The position numbers and the translations under genes were made by a program. Below the pieces are notes generated by a model. That model saw only the letters and a list, made by a program, of their open reading frames with translations, searched no databases and was not told where the DNA came from. A stretch of DNA of 34,612 nucleotides from Pseudomonas fluorescens. Its GTDB lineage: Bacteria > Pseudomonadota > Gammaproteobacteria > Pseudomonadales > Pseudomonadaceae. Shown one piece after another: positions 15,928 to 24,272 of the stretch. Position 1 is the stretch's first letter; every line of letters starts with the position of its first letter. The stretch spans positions 1-34,612 of the forward strand of contig NZ_VCNJ01000105.1 in NCBI RefSeq assembly GCF_005938625.1. Reading direction: 5' to 3'.

Positions 15928-15945
15928 CATACAGCGGCTGCGCTA

Positions 15946-16647
15946 TTACTGCGCGGCGATGCTATAGCCATCAAACGCGGTCTGCTGTTGCAGCGCGGTG
16001 ATGATGTTCTTGCGGCTTACCGCCTGCTCGGTACCGGCGTTATCAACGAAGACTTCGCTTTCCAGTTCCGCTTCTTCGCCTTCACCAACGAAGGTGAAAC
16101 CGAGGAACTCCAGCGCTGCACGATCAACGTTCAGGCGCGAGCGTGGCGTGCGCAGTGGCAGGGTCACGCTGATGCCGTCCTTGCTGATGGTGAAAATTTC
16201 GACTTCTTTCTTTTTCGCAGCCTTGCTCTTGCCACCGCTCGGGTTGCTGATCGCCTGATGGGTCTGGTTCAGCACTTTCAGCGCGAGGCCGTAAACGATT
16301 TCCTGGAACGCCGGATCGTCCTTGAAGCTGGACAGGATGCGGCCGATCGAGAACTTGCTGCTGAGGTCTTCAAGGGCGGCGAGGTCGGCGGCTTCGGCGT
16401 CTTTCAACGCCTTGAGTTCGCCCATCAGCTCGTAAGCCTTGTCGTCATCGAAGCTGTCGTGAGCCTGACGGATTGCCGCGCGCAGCTCGCGGATCTGGTC
16501 GCTTTCGCGGGTCGACTGGAACGCGTCCAGGACCATTTCGCTGATGATTTTGGCTTGTGGCAGGTGTTGTGAAAGATTGATGGAGTTTTCGTATTCCGCT
16601 TTGGACGATTCGGTGACTACGGATTCAGCGGTGTTGAAATCGGACAT
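15946..16647 (-). CDS. Uncharacterised 233-aa cytoplasmic protein
   Basis: I do not recognise this family. The product has no signal peptide or TM segment. Residues about 20-120 are charged and helical, and could form a coiled coil (QIRELRAAIRQAHDSFDDDKAYELMGELKALKDAEAADLAALEDL). A GKSKAAKKKEVE linker follows, then a C-terminal part with a beta-strand pattern and an acidic stretch (GEGEEAELESE). Base composition matches neighbouring core genes, so it is unlikely to be recent foreign DNA. It stands alone between terminators, convergent with the RidA-family gene and with its start facing the two-component system genes. It may be a conserved Pseudomonas protein; no function is proposed. Confidence 0.7.
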   Translation of the reverse strand: MSDFNTAESVVTESSKAEYENSINLSQHLPQAKIISEMVLDAFQSTRESDQIRELRAAIRQAHDSFDDDKAYELMGELKALKDAEAADLAALEDLSSKFSIGRILSSFKDDPAFQEIVYGLALKVLNQTHQAISNPSGGKSKAAKKKEVEIFTISKDGISVTLPLRTPRSRLNVDRAALEFLGFTFVGEGEEAELESEVFVDNAGTEQAVSRKNIITALQQQTAFDGYSIAAQ

Positions 16648-16765
16648 TGAAATTTCACTACTTTTTAACTTGAGTGGAGATGAGAAAACCCAAGGGCTTT
16701 TTCAGGCCGACTAATTTAGGGGAGCGCGGCGGCGTTGTCACGGAGCAACGGGCCGGCGGTCTCAA

Positions 16766-18283
16766 CTATTTGCCGGGGCTGTGCAAATTCATTGAACGCA
16801 TCATCCATTGTTCGGCTGTTTGCTGATCCGTTGGCAGCGAGAAGCGGAATGTCGCACCGCGCCCGCTGACGTCGAGCAACTCAATCTCACGGCCATGTAA
16901 TTGCAGGATGCGGTGCACGATGCGCAGGCCCAGCCCTCCGTCACGCCGCGCCCCACCGATATTGAACGGGCGCAGGAACAAACCTTCGCGCAACTCCGGA
17001 GCGATGCCGGGACCGGTGTCACTGACCGTCACATCAACCAAGGTACCGTGAGGTGTCAGATCGAACTCGATCTCGCCACCCAGAGGTGTATGCCGTAAAG
17101 CATTGTCCACAAGGTTGGTCAGCACCCGTTCGATCAACCCGAGGTCGGCGCAGACCGTTGGCAGGTTCGGCACGAAATGGGCCTTGAGTTCGACTTGCCG
17201 CGCTTCGGCCGTCAGTTCGAATTTCTGGAAGATATCCTGCACCAGATCGATCAGCGAAAAACGCTCCGGCACCGGTTGCACGAATCCGTGTTCCAGTCGC
17301 ACCAGTTCCAGCAGTGACTGCGCCAGACCGCCGACCTTTCTGCTCTGGTCCAGGGCGATGCCGAGGTAGCGGCGCCGCTCCTCCGGGGATAGCGTGGCGT
17401 CTTTGAGCGACAAGGTTTCCAGATAACCGTGCAGCGAAGCCATCGGCGTGCGCAGGTCATGGGAAATGTTCGCCACCAGCTCGCGACGCTCCTGATCCTG
17501 ACGGGTCAGGGAGCGCCACTGTTCGCCGAGACGATTCTGCATTTGCCGGAAGGCGGCATCGAGAACGGCGATTTCATCCGGGTCAGCGGTTTTATCCACA
17601 GGTGCCGTGACGGGTCGAGGTGGCGCCGCGCCTTCGATTTCGAAGCGGCTGACGGTTTCGGTGAGTCGCCGCAATGGCCGGGTAATGAGATTGAACGCAG
17701 TGAGGCCGGCAACCAGGCACAGCAACGCGACCAGTCCGATCGACAACAGCGCGGTGTTGAGTGCCGCACTGGTCGCGCCGCGTTCGGCGAAGCGGTCGTG
17801 CGCTTCGCTGAGCAGCACCACATATAGATAACCGGCAGCTTTACCGTTGACCTGCAGTGGTGCGGCGCTGAATACCTTGCGCCCATCGACGCTGCGCGGG
17901 TCATCGCCGAGGATCGGCAGCGGCTGATCGTCGAGGAGTTGACGAATCGGCGCCAGATCAACCTGCTGGCGGCGTATCCGCCCCTCAGGTGCGGCATTGC
18001 CGACGATTCGCCCCTCGGTGTCGAGCAGATACACCTCGACACTCGGGTTGACCAGCATCAGTTGGCTGAACAGTTCACGCACAGCGCCGGGCATCAAACC
18101 GTTGCTGTCCATCAGCACCGTGTCGTGGGCGATGTGCTGCGCCAGATCTCGCGACAGACCTTGCACCACTTCCAGCTCATGCATGTGACTGGAGCGCACT
18201 TGCAGCCATGCCGATGTGCCGCAGCACACCAACAGCAGCACGGCAAATACCACGGACAGGCGCTGCGTCAGGGTCAGTTTCAT
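16766..18283 (-). CDS. Two-component sensor histidine kinase
   Basis: This 505-residue inner-membrane kinase has a TM helix at about 9-29, a periplasmic sensor region at about 30-175, a second TM helix at about 178-200, then HAMP, HisKA and HATPase_c domains. The phosphorylated histidine is H275 in ISHDLRTPMASLHGY. The N box reads NLVDNALRHTP (390-400), the G1 box DTGPGI (422-427) and the G2 box GGLGL (449-453). Its start codon overlaps the regulator stop (ATGA), so the pair is translationally coupled. The periplasmic location and the divergent msrB-dipZ-msrA operon make an envelope redox or oxidant signal plausible, which is inference. E. coli HprS has a comparable link to periplasmic Msr genes, but I cannot claim orthology. 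Confidence 0.92.
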   Translation of the reverse strand: MKLTLTQRLSVVFAVLLLVCCGTSAWLQVRSSHMHELEVVQGLSRDLAQHIAHDTVLMDSNGLMPGAVRELFSQLMLVNPSVEVYLLDTEGRIVGNAAPEGRIRRQQVDLAPIRQLLDDQPLPILGDDPRSVDGRKVFSAAPLQVNGKAAGYLYVVLLSEAHDRFAERGATSAALNTALLSIGLVALLCLVAGLTAFNLITRPLRRLTETVSRFEIEGAAPPRPVTAPVDKTADPDEIAVLDAAFRQMQNRLGEQWRSLTRQDQERRELVANISHDLRTPMASLHGYLETLSLKDATLSPEERRRYLGIALDQSRKVGGLAQSLLELVRLEHGFVQPVPERFSLIDLVQDIFQKFELTAEARQVELKAHFVPNLPTVCADLGLIERVLTNLVDNALRHTPLGGEIEFDLTPHGTLVDVTVSDTGPGIAPELREGLFLRPFNIGGARRDGGLGLRIVHRILQLHGREIELLDVSGRGATFRFSLPTDQQTAEQWMMRSMNLHSPGK

Positions 18284-18990
18284 GGCTGCTCGGTACCAAA
18301 TTTATAACCACGGCCCCACACGGTGAGGATTCGCGCTGGCTGTGCCGGATCTTTTTCGATCTTCGCCCGCAGGCGATTGATGTGGGTGTTGACCGTATGT
18401 TCGTAACCTTCGTGGCTGTAACCCCAGACGGCGTTCAGCAGATCCATGCGCGAGAACACTTTGCCCGGTTGGCGGGCGAAGAAGTACAGCAGATCGAACT
18501 CACGAGGCGTGAGGTCCAGCCTTTGGGCGTCGAGGCTGACTTCGCGGGTGATCGGATCGATGGTCAGGCCATCGAGGCTCAAGCTGCCGGCGTCCATCTT
18601 CAGATTGCGCGCCATGGCATCGACACGACGCAGCAAGGCTTTGACCCGAGCCACCAGTTCCAGCATCGAAAACGGCTTGGCGAGGTAATCGTCGGCACCC
18701 AGTTCCAGACCAAGGATGCGGTGCAATTCACTGGAGCGGGCGCTGGTGATGATGATCGGCGTGTAACGGGCCATTGCGCGGGCGCGGCGGCAGATTTCCA
18801 GACCGTCGACGCCCGGCAGCATCAGGTCGAGGATCAGTGCATCCCAGTGACCTTGTTGCAGCAGGCGCATGCCTTCGTCGCCGTCGGCGCTGTGTGTGAC
18901 CTCGAATTGTTCATCCCGCAGATGCAGGCAAATCAGGTCGGCGATGTGTTGGTCATCCTCGACCACAAGGATGCGTTTGGTCTGTTCCAT
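18280..18990 (-). CDS. OmpR/PhoB-type response regulator
   Basis: This 236-residue regulator has a receiver domain (about 6-118) with an acidic pair in VVEDD, phosphoacceptor D55 in LILDLMLPGVDG and K105 in LAKPF. A winged-helix DNA-binding domain follows (about 138-233), with DLTPREFDLLYFFARQPGKVFSR and the C-terminal hairpin TVWGRGYKF. I chose ATG 18990, with AAGGA 9 bases upstream, over a TTG at 18999. It is the partner of the overlapping histidine kinase. The 151-base gap to msrB is the likely shared control region, though I could not find a convincing direct-repeat operator there. Confidence 0.93.
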   Translation of the reverse strand: MEQTKRILVVEDDQHIADLICLHLRDEQFEVTHSADGDEGMRLLQQGHWDALILDLMLPGVDGLEICRRARAMARYTPIIITSARSSELHRILGLELGADDYLAKPFSMLELVARVKALLRRVDAMARNLKMDAGSLSLDGLTIDPITREVSLDAQRLDLTPREFDLLYFFARQPGKVFSRMDLLNAVWGYSHEGYEHTVNTHINRLRAKIEKDPAQPARILTVWGRGYKFGTEQP

Positions 18991-19141
18991 GGAGCTCAAT
19001 CCTTCGGCGCGATAAGCGCATTGTGCGGGTTTTCCTCCGGGCGAGTTATCACGAATTCGTTAACTTCCCGTGAGGATTTGGCGATCAATCCAAGCCTAGG
19101 CTGTGTTCCATGAAGGGCATCTGGAATTTTTGGAGACGGCC

Positions 19142-19660
19142 ATGTTTTCACGGCGACAGATTCTGTTAGCGGGCGGCGGGCTGGGGGTTGCAGCCCTGGT
19201 GGCGGGTGTATTGCCAAAATTGTCGACTGCCACGGCAGTGATCGGCGAGGCACACGCGGACGAGGCGTTCGAAGTCATTCACAGCGACACTGAATGGCAC
19301 TCGATTCTAAGCGACGAGCAGTATCAGATCCTGCGTGAGGAAGGCACCGAACGGGCCTATACCAGCGCGCTCAACGATGAGCATCGCACTGGCACGTTTG
19401 CCTGTGCCGGCTGTGATCTGGCGTTGTTTTCATCCGCGACCAAGTTCGACAGCCGTACCGGTTGGCCGAGTTTCTGGGCGCCGCTGGAACACGCAGTGGC
19501 GACGCGTCAGGACCGTTCGTTCGGCATGTCCCGCGACGAAGTTCACTGTCGCCGCTGCGGCGGTCATCTGGGCCATGTTTTCGATGACGGTCCCAAGCCC
19601 ACAGGCCTGCGCTACTGCATGAACGGCCTGGCGATGACCTTCAAAGCCGTGGCGGCTTGA
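19142..19660 (+). CDS. msrB: Tat-exported peptide-methionine (R)-S-oxide reductase
   Basis: MsrB reduces the R isomer of methionine sulfoxide in proteins. This 172-residue protein has a twin-arginine-type signal at its very start (FSRRQILLAGGG, then a hydrophobic stretch to about residue 35, AHA/DE cleavage near 39), so it probably acts in the periplasm. The SelR domain (about 48-170) shows zinc cysteines C88/C91 and C136/C139, TGWPSFW, GGHLGHVFDDGP and the catalytic cysteine C159 in RYCMNG. ATG 19142 has GGAG about 12 bases upstream and fits the Tat signal; an earlier in-frame start at 19103 would bury it. It heads the msrB-dipZ-msrA operon, divergent from the two-component system. Confidence 0.92.
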   Translation: MFSRRQILLAGGGLGVAALVAGVLPKLSTATAVIGEAHADEAFEVIHSDTEWHSILSDEQYQILREEGTERAYTSALNDEHRTGTFACAGCDLALFSSATKFDSRTGWPSFWAPLEHAVATRQDRSFGMSRDEVHCRRCGGHLGHVFDDGPKPTGLRYCMNGLAMTFKAVAA

Positions 19661-19703
19661 GTCATGACCCGCTCGCGATCTTCACTTCAGACAGGACGAA
19701 TTT

Positions 19704-21512
19704 ATGTGGCTCTTGGTTCTCGCTTATCTCGGTGGTGTGCTGACGATCGTCAGTCCGTGCATCCTGCCGGTGCTGCCTTTTGTCTTCGCTCGCACCGGGC
19801 AGCCGTTTATCAAAAGTGGCTTGCCGCTGCTGGCGGGGATGGCGGTGACCTTTGCGCTCGTCGCCTCGTTGGCGGCGGTGGGCGGCGGTTGGGTGGTGCA
19901 AGTCAATCAGTACGGGCGCTGGCTCGCGTTGCTGTTCGTTGCCCTGTTCGGGCTGACCTTGCTGCTGCCGCGTGTGGCCGAACGTCTGACCCGGCCGCTG
20001 GTGTCGGCCGGCAGTCGCTTGTCGGAAGCCGCCGGGCAGGAGCATCGCCCGCGTCCCGGCGCTTCGTTTCTGATCGGGGTCGCCACGGGACTGCTGTGGG
20101 CACCTTGCGCCGGGCCGATCCTGGGGCTGATTCTGACCGGCGCCGCGCTGCAAGGAGCAAGCATCGCCACCACGCTGTTGTTGCTCGCCTACGCGGCGGG
20201 TGCCGCCACCTCGCTGGCCGCGGCGCTGCTGTTGGGCGGTAAGGTTTTTGCGCTGATGAAACGCTCGATTGGCACCGGTGAGTGGATCCGTCGGGGTCTG
20301 GGCGTAATGATGTTGGCCGGCGTCGCGGCCATTGCACTGGGGCTCGATACCGGTGTTCTCGCACGGTTATCGACGGCTTCCACCGGTGGCCTGGAGCAGG
20401 CGCTGGTCGGCAAGCTGTCGGGCAAATCTGCCAACGCCAGCGGCACGATGATGGCGCAGATTCCTGCTGAGGAAGGCGCAGCGAACGGCAGCATGATGGC
20501 TGCTGGCGGCGCGATGAAAATGGCCGCGAAAACGCCAGGCACTTTACCGGTCGAAGGCCAGTTGCCGCCGCTTGAAGGTGCGGTGCAATGGCTCAACTCA
20601 GCGCCGCTGGATGCCCAGGCTTTGAAAGGCAAAGTGGTGCTGGTGGATTTCTGGACTTACTCCTGCATCAACTGCTTGCGCACTTTGCCGTATGTCAAAG
20701 CCTGGGCCGAAAAGTATCGCGATCAAGGGCTGGTAGTGATCGGTGTGCACGCGCCGGAATTCGCCTTCGAGCGTGATGTGGGCAACGTCACCAAAGCCAT
20801 GAAGGAACTGGGTATCAACTACCCGGTCGCCATCGATAATGACTACAAGATCTGGCGTGCTTTCAACAACGAATATTGGCCAGCGCATTACTTTGCCGAC
20901 GCTCAGGGACGTATTCGTTACCACCATTTTGGCGAAGGGGACTACGCCGAGTCGGAACGCGTCATACAACAGTTGCTGCGTGAGGCGGGCGCAAAAACCG
21001 TGGCGGACGGCTTGATCAATGCCGACGCCAAGGGTGTGCAGCAGGCGCCGGACATGAATCAGGTGCTGTCGCCGGAAACCTATGTCGGCTACCAGCGTGC
21101 GGAACATTTCGTACCGGAAACCAGCCTCGTGCCTGACAAGGTCGCGGCTTATATCCCACCGACCAGTCTCGCTTTGAATGACTGGAGCCTCGGCGGCCAA
21201 TGGAACGTCGGGGCGGAGCGCGCGACTGCCGGCGCCTCTGCCAGCCGCATCGTTTATCGCTTTCATGCCCGCGATCTGCATTTGGTATTGGGACCGGGCG
21301 CGGACGGCAAACCCGTGCGCTTCAAGGTGTTGATCGACGGTCACGCGCCGGCGGATGCCCACGGTGTCGACGTCGCCCCCGACGGTTCGGGCCGCGTCAC
21401 CGAGCAGCGCCTGTACCAGTTGGTGCGCCAGACCGATGGCGTGAAGGATCGAACCTTCAGCATCGAATTTCTTGACCCGGGCGTATCGGCCTACGCCTTT
21501 ACCTTCGGCTGA
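19704..21512 (+). CDS. dipZ: DipZ-type protein: CcdA membrane domain plus TlpA-like thioredoxin domain
   Basis: This 602-residue protein joins three parts. The CcdA/DsbD-type membrane domain (about 1-220, six or more TM helices) has the redox cysteines C19 in SPCILPVLPF and C135 in WAPCAGPIL. After an Ala/Met/Gly-rich linker (about 225-285), a thioredoxin-like domain has C321-I-N-C324 in FWTYSCINCLRTLP. A C-terminal beta-rich domain (about 450-602) completes the layout known from mycobacterial DipZ. Electrons from cytoplasmic thioredoxin should pass through the membrane cysteines to the external CxxC. Lying between msrB and msrA, it most likely recycles those reductases. AGGAC precedes the ATG. 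The name dipZ rests on domain layout. Confidence 0.9.
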   Translation: MWLLVLAYLGGVLTIVSPCILPVLPFVFARTGQPFIKSGLPLLAGMAVTFALVASLAAVGGGWVVQVNQYGRWLALLFVALFGLTLLLPRVAERLTRPLVSAGSRLSEAAGQEHRPRPGASFLIGVATGLLWAPCAGPILGLILTGAALQGASIATTLLLLAYAAGAATSLAAALLLGGKVFALMKRSIGTGEWIRRGLGVMMLAGVAAIALGLDTGVLARLSTASTGGLEQALVGKLSGKSANASGTMMAQIPAEEGAANGSMMAAGGAMKMAAKTPGTLPVEGQLPPLEGAVQWLNSAPLDAQALKGKVVLVDFWTYSCINCLRTLPYVKAWAEKYRDQGLVVIGVHAPEFAFERDVGNVTKAMKELGINYPVAIDNDYKIWRAFNNEYWPAHYFADAQGRIRYHHFGEGDYAESERVIQQLLREAGAKTVADGLINADAKGVQQAPDMNQVLSPETYVGYQRAEHFVPETSLVPDKVAAYIPPTSLALNDWSLGGQWNVGAERATAGASASRIVYRFHARDLHLVLGPGADGKPVRFKVLIDGHAPADAHGVDVAPDGSGRVTEQRLYQLVRQTDGVKDRTFSIEFLDPGVSAYAFTFG

Positions 21513-21527
21513 TCAGGAGTCATTGAA

Positions 21528-22226
21528 ATGAAGATTACATGGCGTCGTGTGTTGTTGGGAGTCGCGGTGGCCGGCGTGATTGGCCAGGTTTCAGCGCTCT
21601 CTATGGGGGGCGAAGACGCGGTCGTGATTCCGCCTCCAACCCTTGATGAAATCACGCAGGCACACAGCGAAACCGCCGTGTTCGCCGGTGGTTGCTTCTG
21701 GGGCGTGCAGGGTGTTTTCCAACACGTCAAAGGCGTGCAGAAAGCGGTTTCCGGCTATGCCGGAGGTGCGGCCAATACGGCGGAATATGAACGAGTCAGC
21801 GAAGGCGATACCGGCCACGCCGAGTCCGTGCAGGTTACCTTCGATCCGACTCAGGTCAGCTACGGCAGCCTGTTGCAGATCTACTTTTCGGTAGCGCACA
21901 ACCCAACTGAGCTCAATCGCCAGGGCCCGGACAGCGGCTCGCAATATCGCTCGGCGCTGTTCCCGGTCAACGCTGATCAGCAGAAGATCGCGCAGGCTTA
22001 CATCGCGCAACTTGATGCGGCCCATGCCTTCAACAAACCCATCGTCACCAAGCTGGAAAGCTACAACGGCTTTTACCCGGCGGAGGACTATCACCAGGAC
22101 TTCCTGACCGAGCATCCGAGCTATCCCTACATCGTGATCAACGACATGCCGAAGGTGGCGAATCTGAAGCAGGTGTTTGCCCAGCGTTATCAGGAGAAAC
22201 CGGTGTTGGTGAAAAACGGCTCCTGA
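21528..22226 (+). CDS. msrA: Exported peptide-methionine (S)-S-oxide reductase
   Basis: MsrA reduces the S isomer of methionine sulfoxide, complementing MsrB. The 232-residue protein has the MsrA core with catalytic C56 in FAGGCFWGVQ, the substrate region GYAGG, GHAESVQVTFDP and YHQDFL. A hydrophobic N-terminus after MKITWRR (residues 8-24) looks like a Sec signal peptide or anchor, placing it outside the cytoplasm. Typical cytoplasmic MsrA lacks this. I see no cysteine after the catalytic one that could resolve it, which suggests direct reduction by a partner such as the DipZ thioredoxin domain. It starts 15 bases after dipZ with CAGGAG as ribosome site. Confidence 0.93.
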   Translation: MKITWRRVLLGVAVAGVIGQVSALSMGGEDAVVIPPPTLDEITQAHSETAVFAGGCFWGVQGVFQHVKGVQKAVSGYAGGAANTAEYERVSEGDTGHAESVQVTFDPTQVSYGSLLQIYFSVAHNPTELNRQGPDSGSQYRSALFPVNADQQKIAQAYIAQLDAAHAFNKPIVTKLESYNGFYPAEDYHQDFLTEHPSYPYIVINDMPKVANLKQVFAQRYQEKPVLVKNGS

Positions 22227-22227
22227 G

Positions 22228-22743
22228 TCATTGGGCGCCCAATGGCGGGCGTTGAGCCTGAAGGGTGCGCAGCAAACGGTAATATTTCAGTGAGCGAGCG
22301 CTAATCAGACCACTGATAAAACCTGAGGCTGCGGCTTTGAACAACACCATATCCGGGGCGGCAGCGCGCTCTGGGTGCACATCATCCTGATAGCCGAAGT
22401 AGTAGTTCACTGCAAAAAAAAGCAGGAGCAGAGTCAGCGCTTTCCAAGTGCCCGGCAAGATCAACCCGGTTTCCGGATCATCAAGACTTACCCCCTTGTT
22501 GGGGAAAATCAGCCATGCCGACAGGGCGCCCAGTAACAAAGCAATGAGCCAGCTGCTGAGGGTCAAGCCTGGGTCATTCGTCAGGTTCAACGACAATAGC
22601 GACCAACCCAACAACACCAGCGGGGTCGATAGCAGGGAAAATCGGCTTTCGTGTTGGGGTTTTCGGGCCTTGAGGCCGAAATACACCAGAACCAGAAAAA
22701 CGACATAAACCCACAAGGGGGTATTTTGAAGAGTGACGAGCAT
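22228..22743 (-). CDS. DUF6622-like small membrane protein
   Basis: This 171-residue integral membrane protein has about four or five hydrophobic segments: WVYVVFLVLVYFGLKA, LLSTPLVLLGWSLLSL, LSSWLIALLLGALSAWLIF, and a region around ALTLLLLFFAVNYYFGY. The opening MLVTLQNTPLWVYVVFLVLVYFGLKAR resembles the DUF6622 family as I recall it; function is unknown. I chose ATG 22743 over ATG 22779, since this places the family N-terminus first and GGA lies about 9 bases upstream. It ends one base from the msrA stop, tail to tail, over the palindrome CATTGGGCGCCCAATG. The GNAT gene upstream on the same strand is 60 bases away and may be cotranscribed. Confidence 0.65.
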   Translation of the reverse strand: MLVTLQNTPLWVYVVFLVLVYFGLKARKPQHESRFSLLSTPLVLLGWSLLSLNLTNDPGLTLSSWLIALLLGALSAWLIFPNKGVSLDDPETGLILPGTWKALTLLLLFFAVNYYFGYQDDVHPERAAAPDMVLFKAAASGFISGLISARSLKYYRLLRTLQAQRPPLGAQ

Positions 22744-22803
22744 CGCGCAGCGTCCATGCTGGAAAGAGAAGCTGATCATAGCCGTTGCCAGAACGCACGC
22801 CCG

Positions 22804-23208
22804 TTATTTCAATCGCGGTCGCTCCATGGCGATCACTGACATTTCAAAACCCAGGCTGGCAAAAAAGGCTTCGGCGCCTTCTCGCCCGGCACGCAGCACC
22901 CAGGTGATGTCGGGGTTATCCCCCATGACATGCTCAACCAGTCTGCGGCCAATGCCTGTACGTCGATACTGGCCATCGACCACGACCATCGACAGGTATC
23001 CGTTGCACAAGCCATCGGTTATGCCCCGGGCAAAGCCAACGATCTGAGCGTCGCGCAGGGCAACAGCCGTGCGTTGAGAGTTGTTGATCAGTTGCCTGAA
23101 ATGTTCGCTGGAACCGGTTCGGTGGCCCCAGCCATGGCGGCCGAGAAACAGCCGTACCGACTCCACTTCGTCAGGTAGCAGGTCGCGTACGGCCAGGTTG
23201 TTGTTCAT
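22804..23208 (-). CDS. GNAT-family N-acetyltransferase, 134 aa
   Basis: This 134-residue protein is a compact GNAT enzyme. Motif A is YLSMVVVDGQYRRTGIGRRLVEHV, with the acetyl-CoA loop RRTGIG at residues 82-87, preceded by the strand VGFARGITDG and followed by a motif B-like AEAFFASLGFEM. It acetylates an unidentified amine substrate. AAGGAG lies about 12 bases before the ATG. It sits between a LysR regulator and a DUF6622-like membrane gene, all on the minus strand with gaps of 56-60 bases, so a shared transcript is possible but unproven. Confidence 0.82.
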   Translation of the reverse strand: MNNNLAVRDLLPDEVESVRLFLGRHGWGHRTGSSEHFRQLINNSQRTAVALRDAQIVGFARGITDGLCNGYLSMVVVDGQYRRTGIGRRLVEHVMGDNPDITWVLRAGREGAEAFFASLGFEMSVIAMERPRLK

Positions 23209-23264
23209 CTTCGGTTCGACTCCTTGTCAGCAGTTGTTCGAGACATTGTCCATGTCGCTCGTTA

Positions 23265-24170
23265 TCAGGATCTGCCCCACGTCCGCATCGCAAATTCGAC
23301 GAAGCGGCGCAGCTTGGGTAAACGATAGCGATCCGGGGCATAAAGCAAATGCAGGGGGCGGCTGGGCGGTTGATAGTCGGGGACGACGGTCACCAGTTTG
23401 CCGTCGCGCAGATCCTGTTCCACCAGCGCATCGGGCAGCATCACGATACCCATGTCGGTGCGGGCTGCCTGATGCAGACCGGCAGAAGTATTCATCAGCA
23501 TCGGCCCGCTGACGTCGACGAGAATTTCTCCCTCCGGGCCGCTGAGGCGCCAGCGCTTTTCCACCGATTGCCAATCGTCGCCGGCAGGGTAGGCGAACGA
23601 CAGGCAGTCGTGTTGTTGCAAATCCTCAGGTGTTTGCGGCATGCCGCGCCGGGCCACGTATTGCGGGGAGGCGCAGACGGTCAGTGTGTAATCGATCAGA
23701 GGGCGGGCGATCAGATTCGACTCCTCGAAATGCCCCAGTCGGAACGCCACATCCAGACCACTTTCCAGCAAGTCTGGACGGCTGTTGGTCAGCACCACAT
23801 CCATTTTGACCTGTGGATATTGCAGGGAAAATTCGCTGAGCGCCGGCGCCAGGCGTTCTACGCCAAAAGTCAGTGGCGCGGTAATGCGCAGCAGACCGCG
23901 CGGCTCATCGAGTGCCTGTTCCGCCAAGCGTTCGGAGTCAGCCACCAGTCCCAATACATCCAGACACCGCTGGTAGTAAACGCTGCCGAATTCGGTAAGA
24001 CGTTGACGGCGGGTCGTGCGTTGCAGCAGTTGCACGCCCAGCCGTCGTTCCAGCGCGCGCAGGTGATTGCCAACCATGGTCGTCGACATGTCGCACTGCA
24101 GCGCGGCCGCCGTCATGCTCCCGGCTTCGACGACTTTGACGTACACGCTCATCGACTGGAACAGGTCCAT
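23265..24170 (-). CDS. LysR-type transcriptional regulator
   Basis: This 301-residue regulator has an N-terminal winged helix (about 1-60; FVKVVEAGSMTAAA-like region YVKVVEAGSMTAAALQCDMSTTMVGNHLRALERRLGVQLLQRTTRR) and a substrate-binding domain (about 88-290). The C-terminal half has PPSRPLHLLYAPDRYRLPKLRRFVEF, typical of the CrgA-like LysR subgroup. I chose ATG 24170 over a TTG two codons upstream. It is divergent from the aminotransferase at 24273, with a 102-base gap, the classic LysR arrangement in which the regulator controls the divergent gene. I did not find a clear T-N11-A site. The inducer is unknown. Confidence 0.88.
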   Translation of the reverse strand: MDLFQSMSVYVKVVEAGSMTAAALQCDMSTTMVGNHLRALERRLGVQLLQRTTRRQRLTEFGSVYYQRCLDVLGLVADSERLAEQALDEPRGLLRITAPLTFGVERLAPALSEFSLQYPQVKMDVVLTNSRPDLLESGLDVAFRLGHFEESNLIARPLIDYTLTVCASPQYVARRGMPQTPEDLQQHDCLSFAYPAGDDWQSVEKRWRLSGPEGEILVDVSGPMLMNTSAGLHQAARTDMGIVMLPDALVEQDLRDGKLVTVVPDYQPPSRPLHLLYAPDRYRLPKLRRFVEFAMRTWGRS

Positions 24171-24272
24171 TATCAAGCCCTGCTTTTAAATGAATGAAGT
24201 TTTTCCGAGTTTATCCAGTTTCGGTGGCTAACCATACTGCCAGCACACCGACCTGCACTGGAGTTTGAAGTC

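Noticed and set aside
16680..16705. Weak hairpin AAACCC/GGGCTTT upstream of the sensor kinase stop
   Set aside because: The stem is short and needs a mismatch, so it is not strong enough to call a terminator.
18991..19141. Response-regulator operator in the regulator-msrB gap
   Set aside because: I found only a loose CACG...CGTG inverted arrangement, with no clear direct repeats of the OmpR type.
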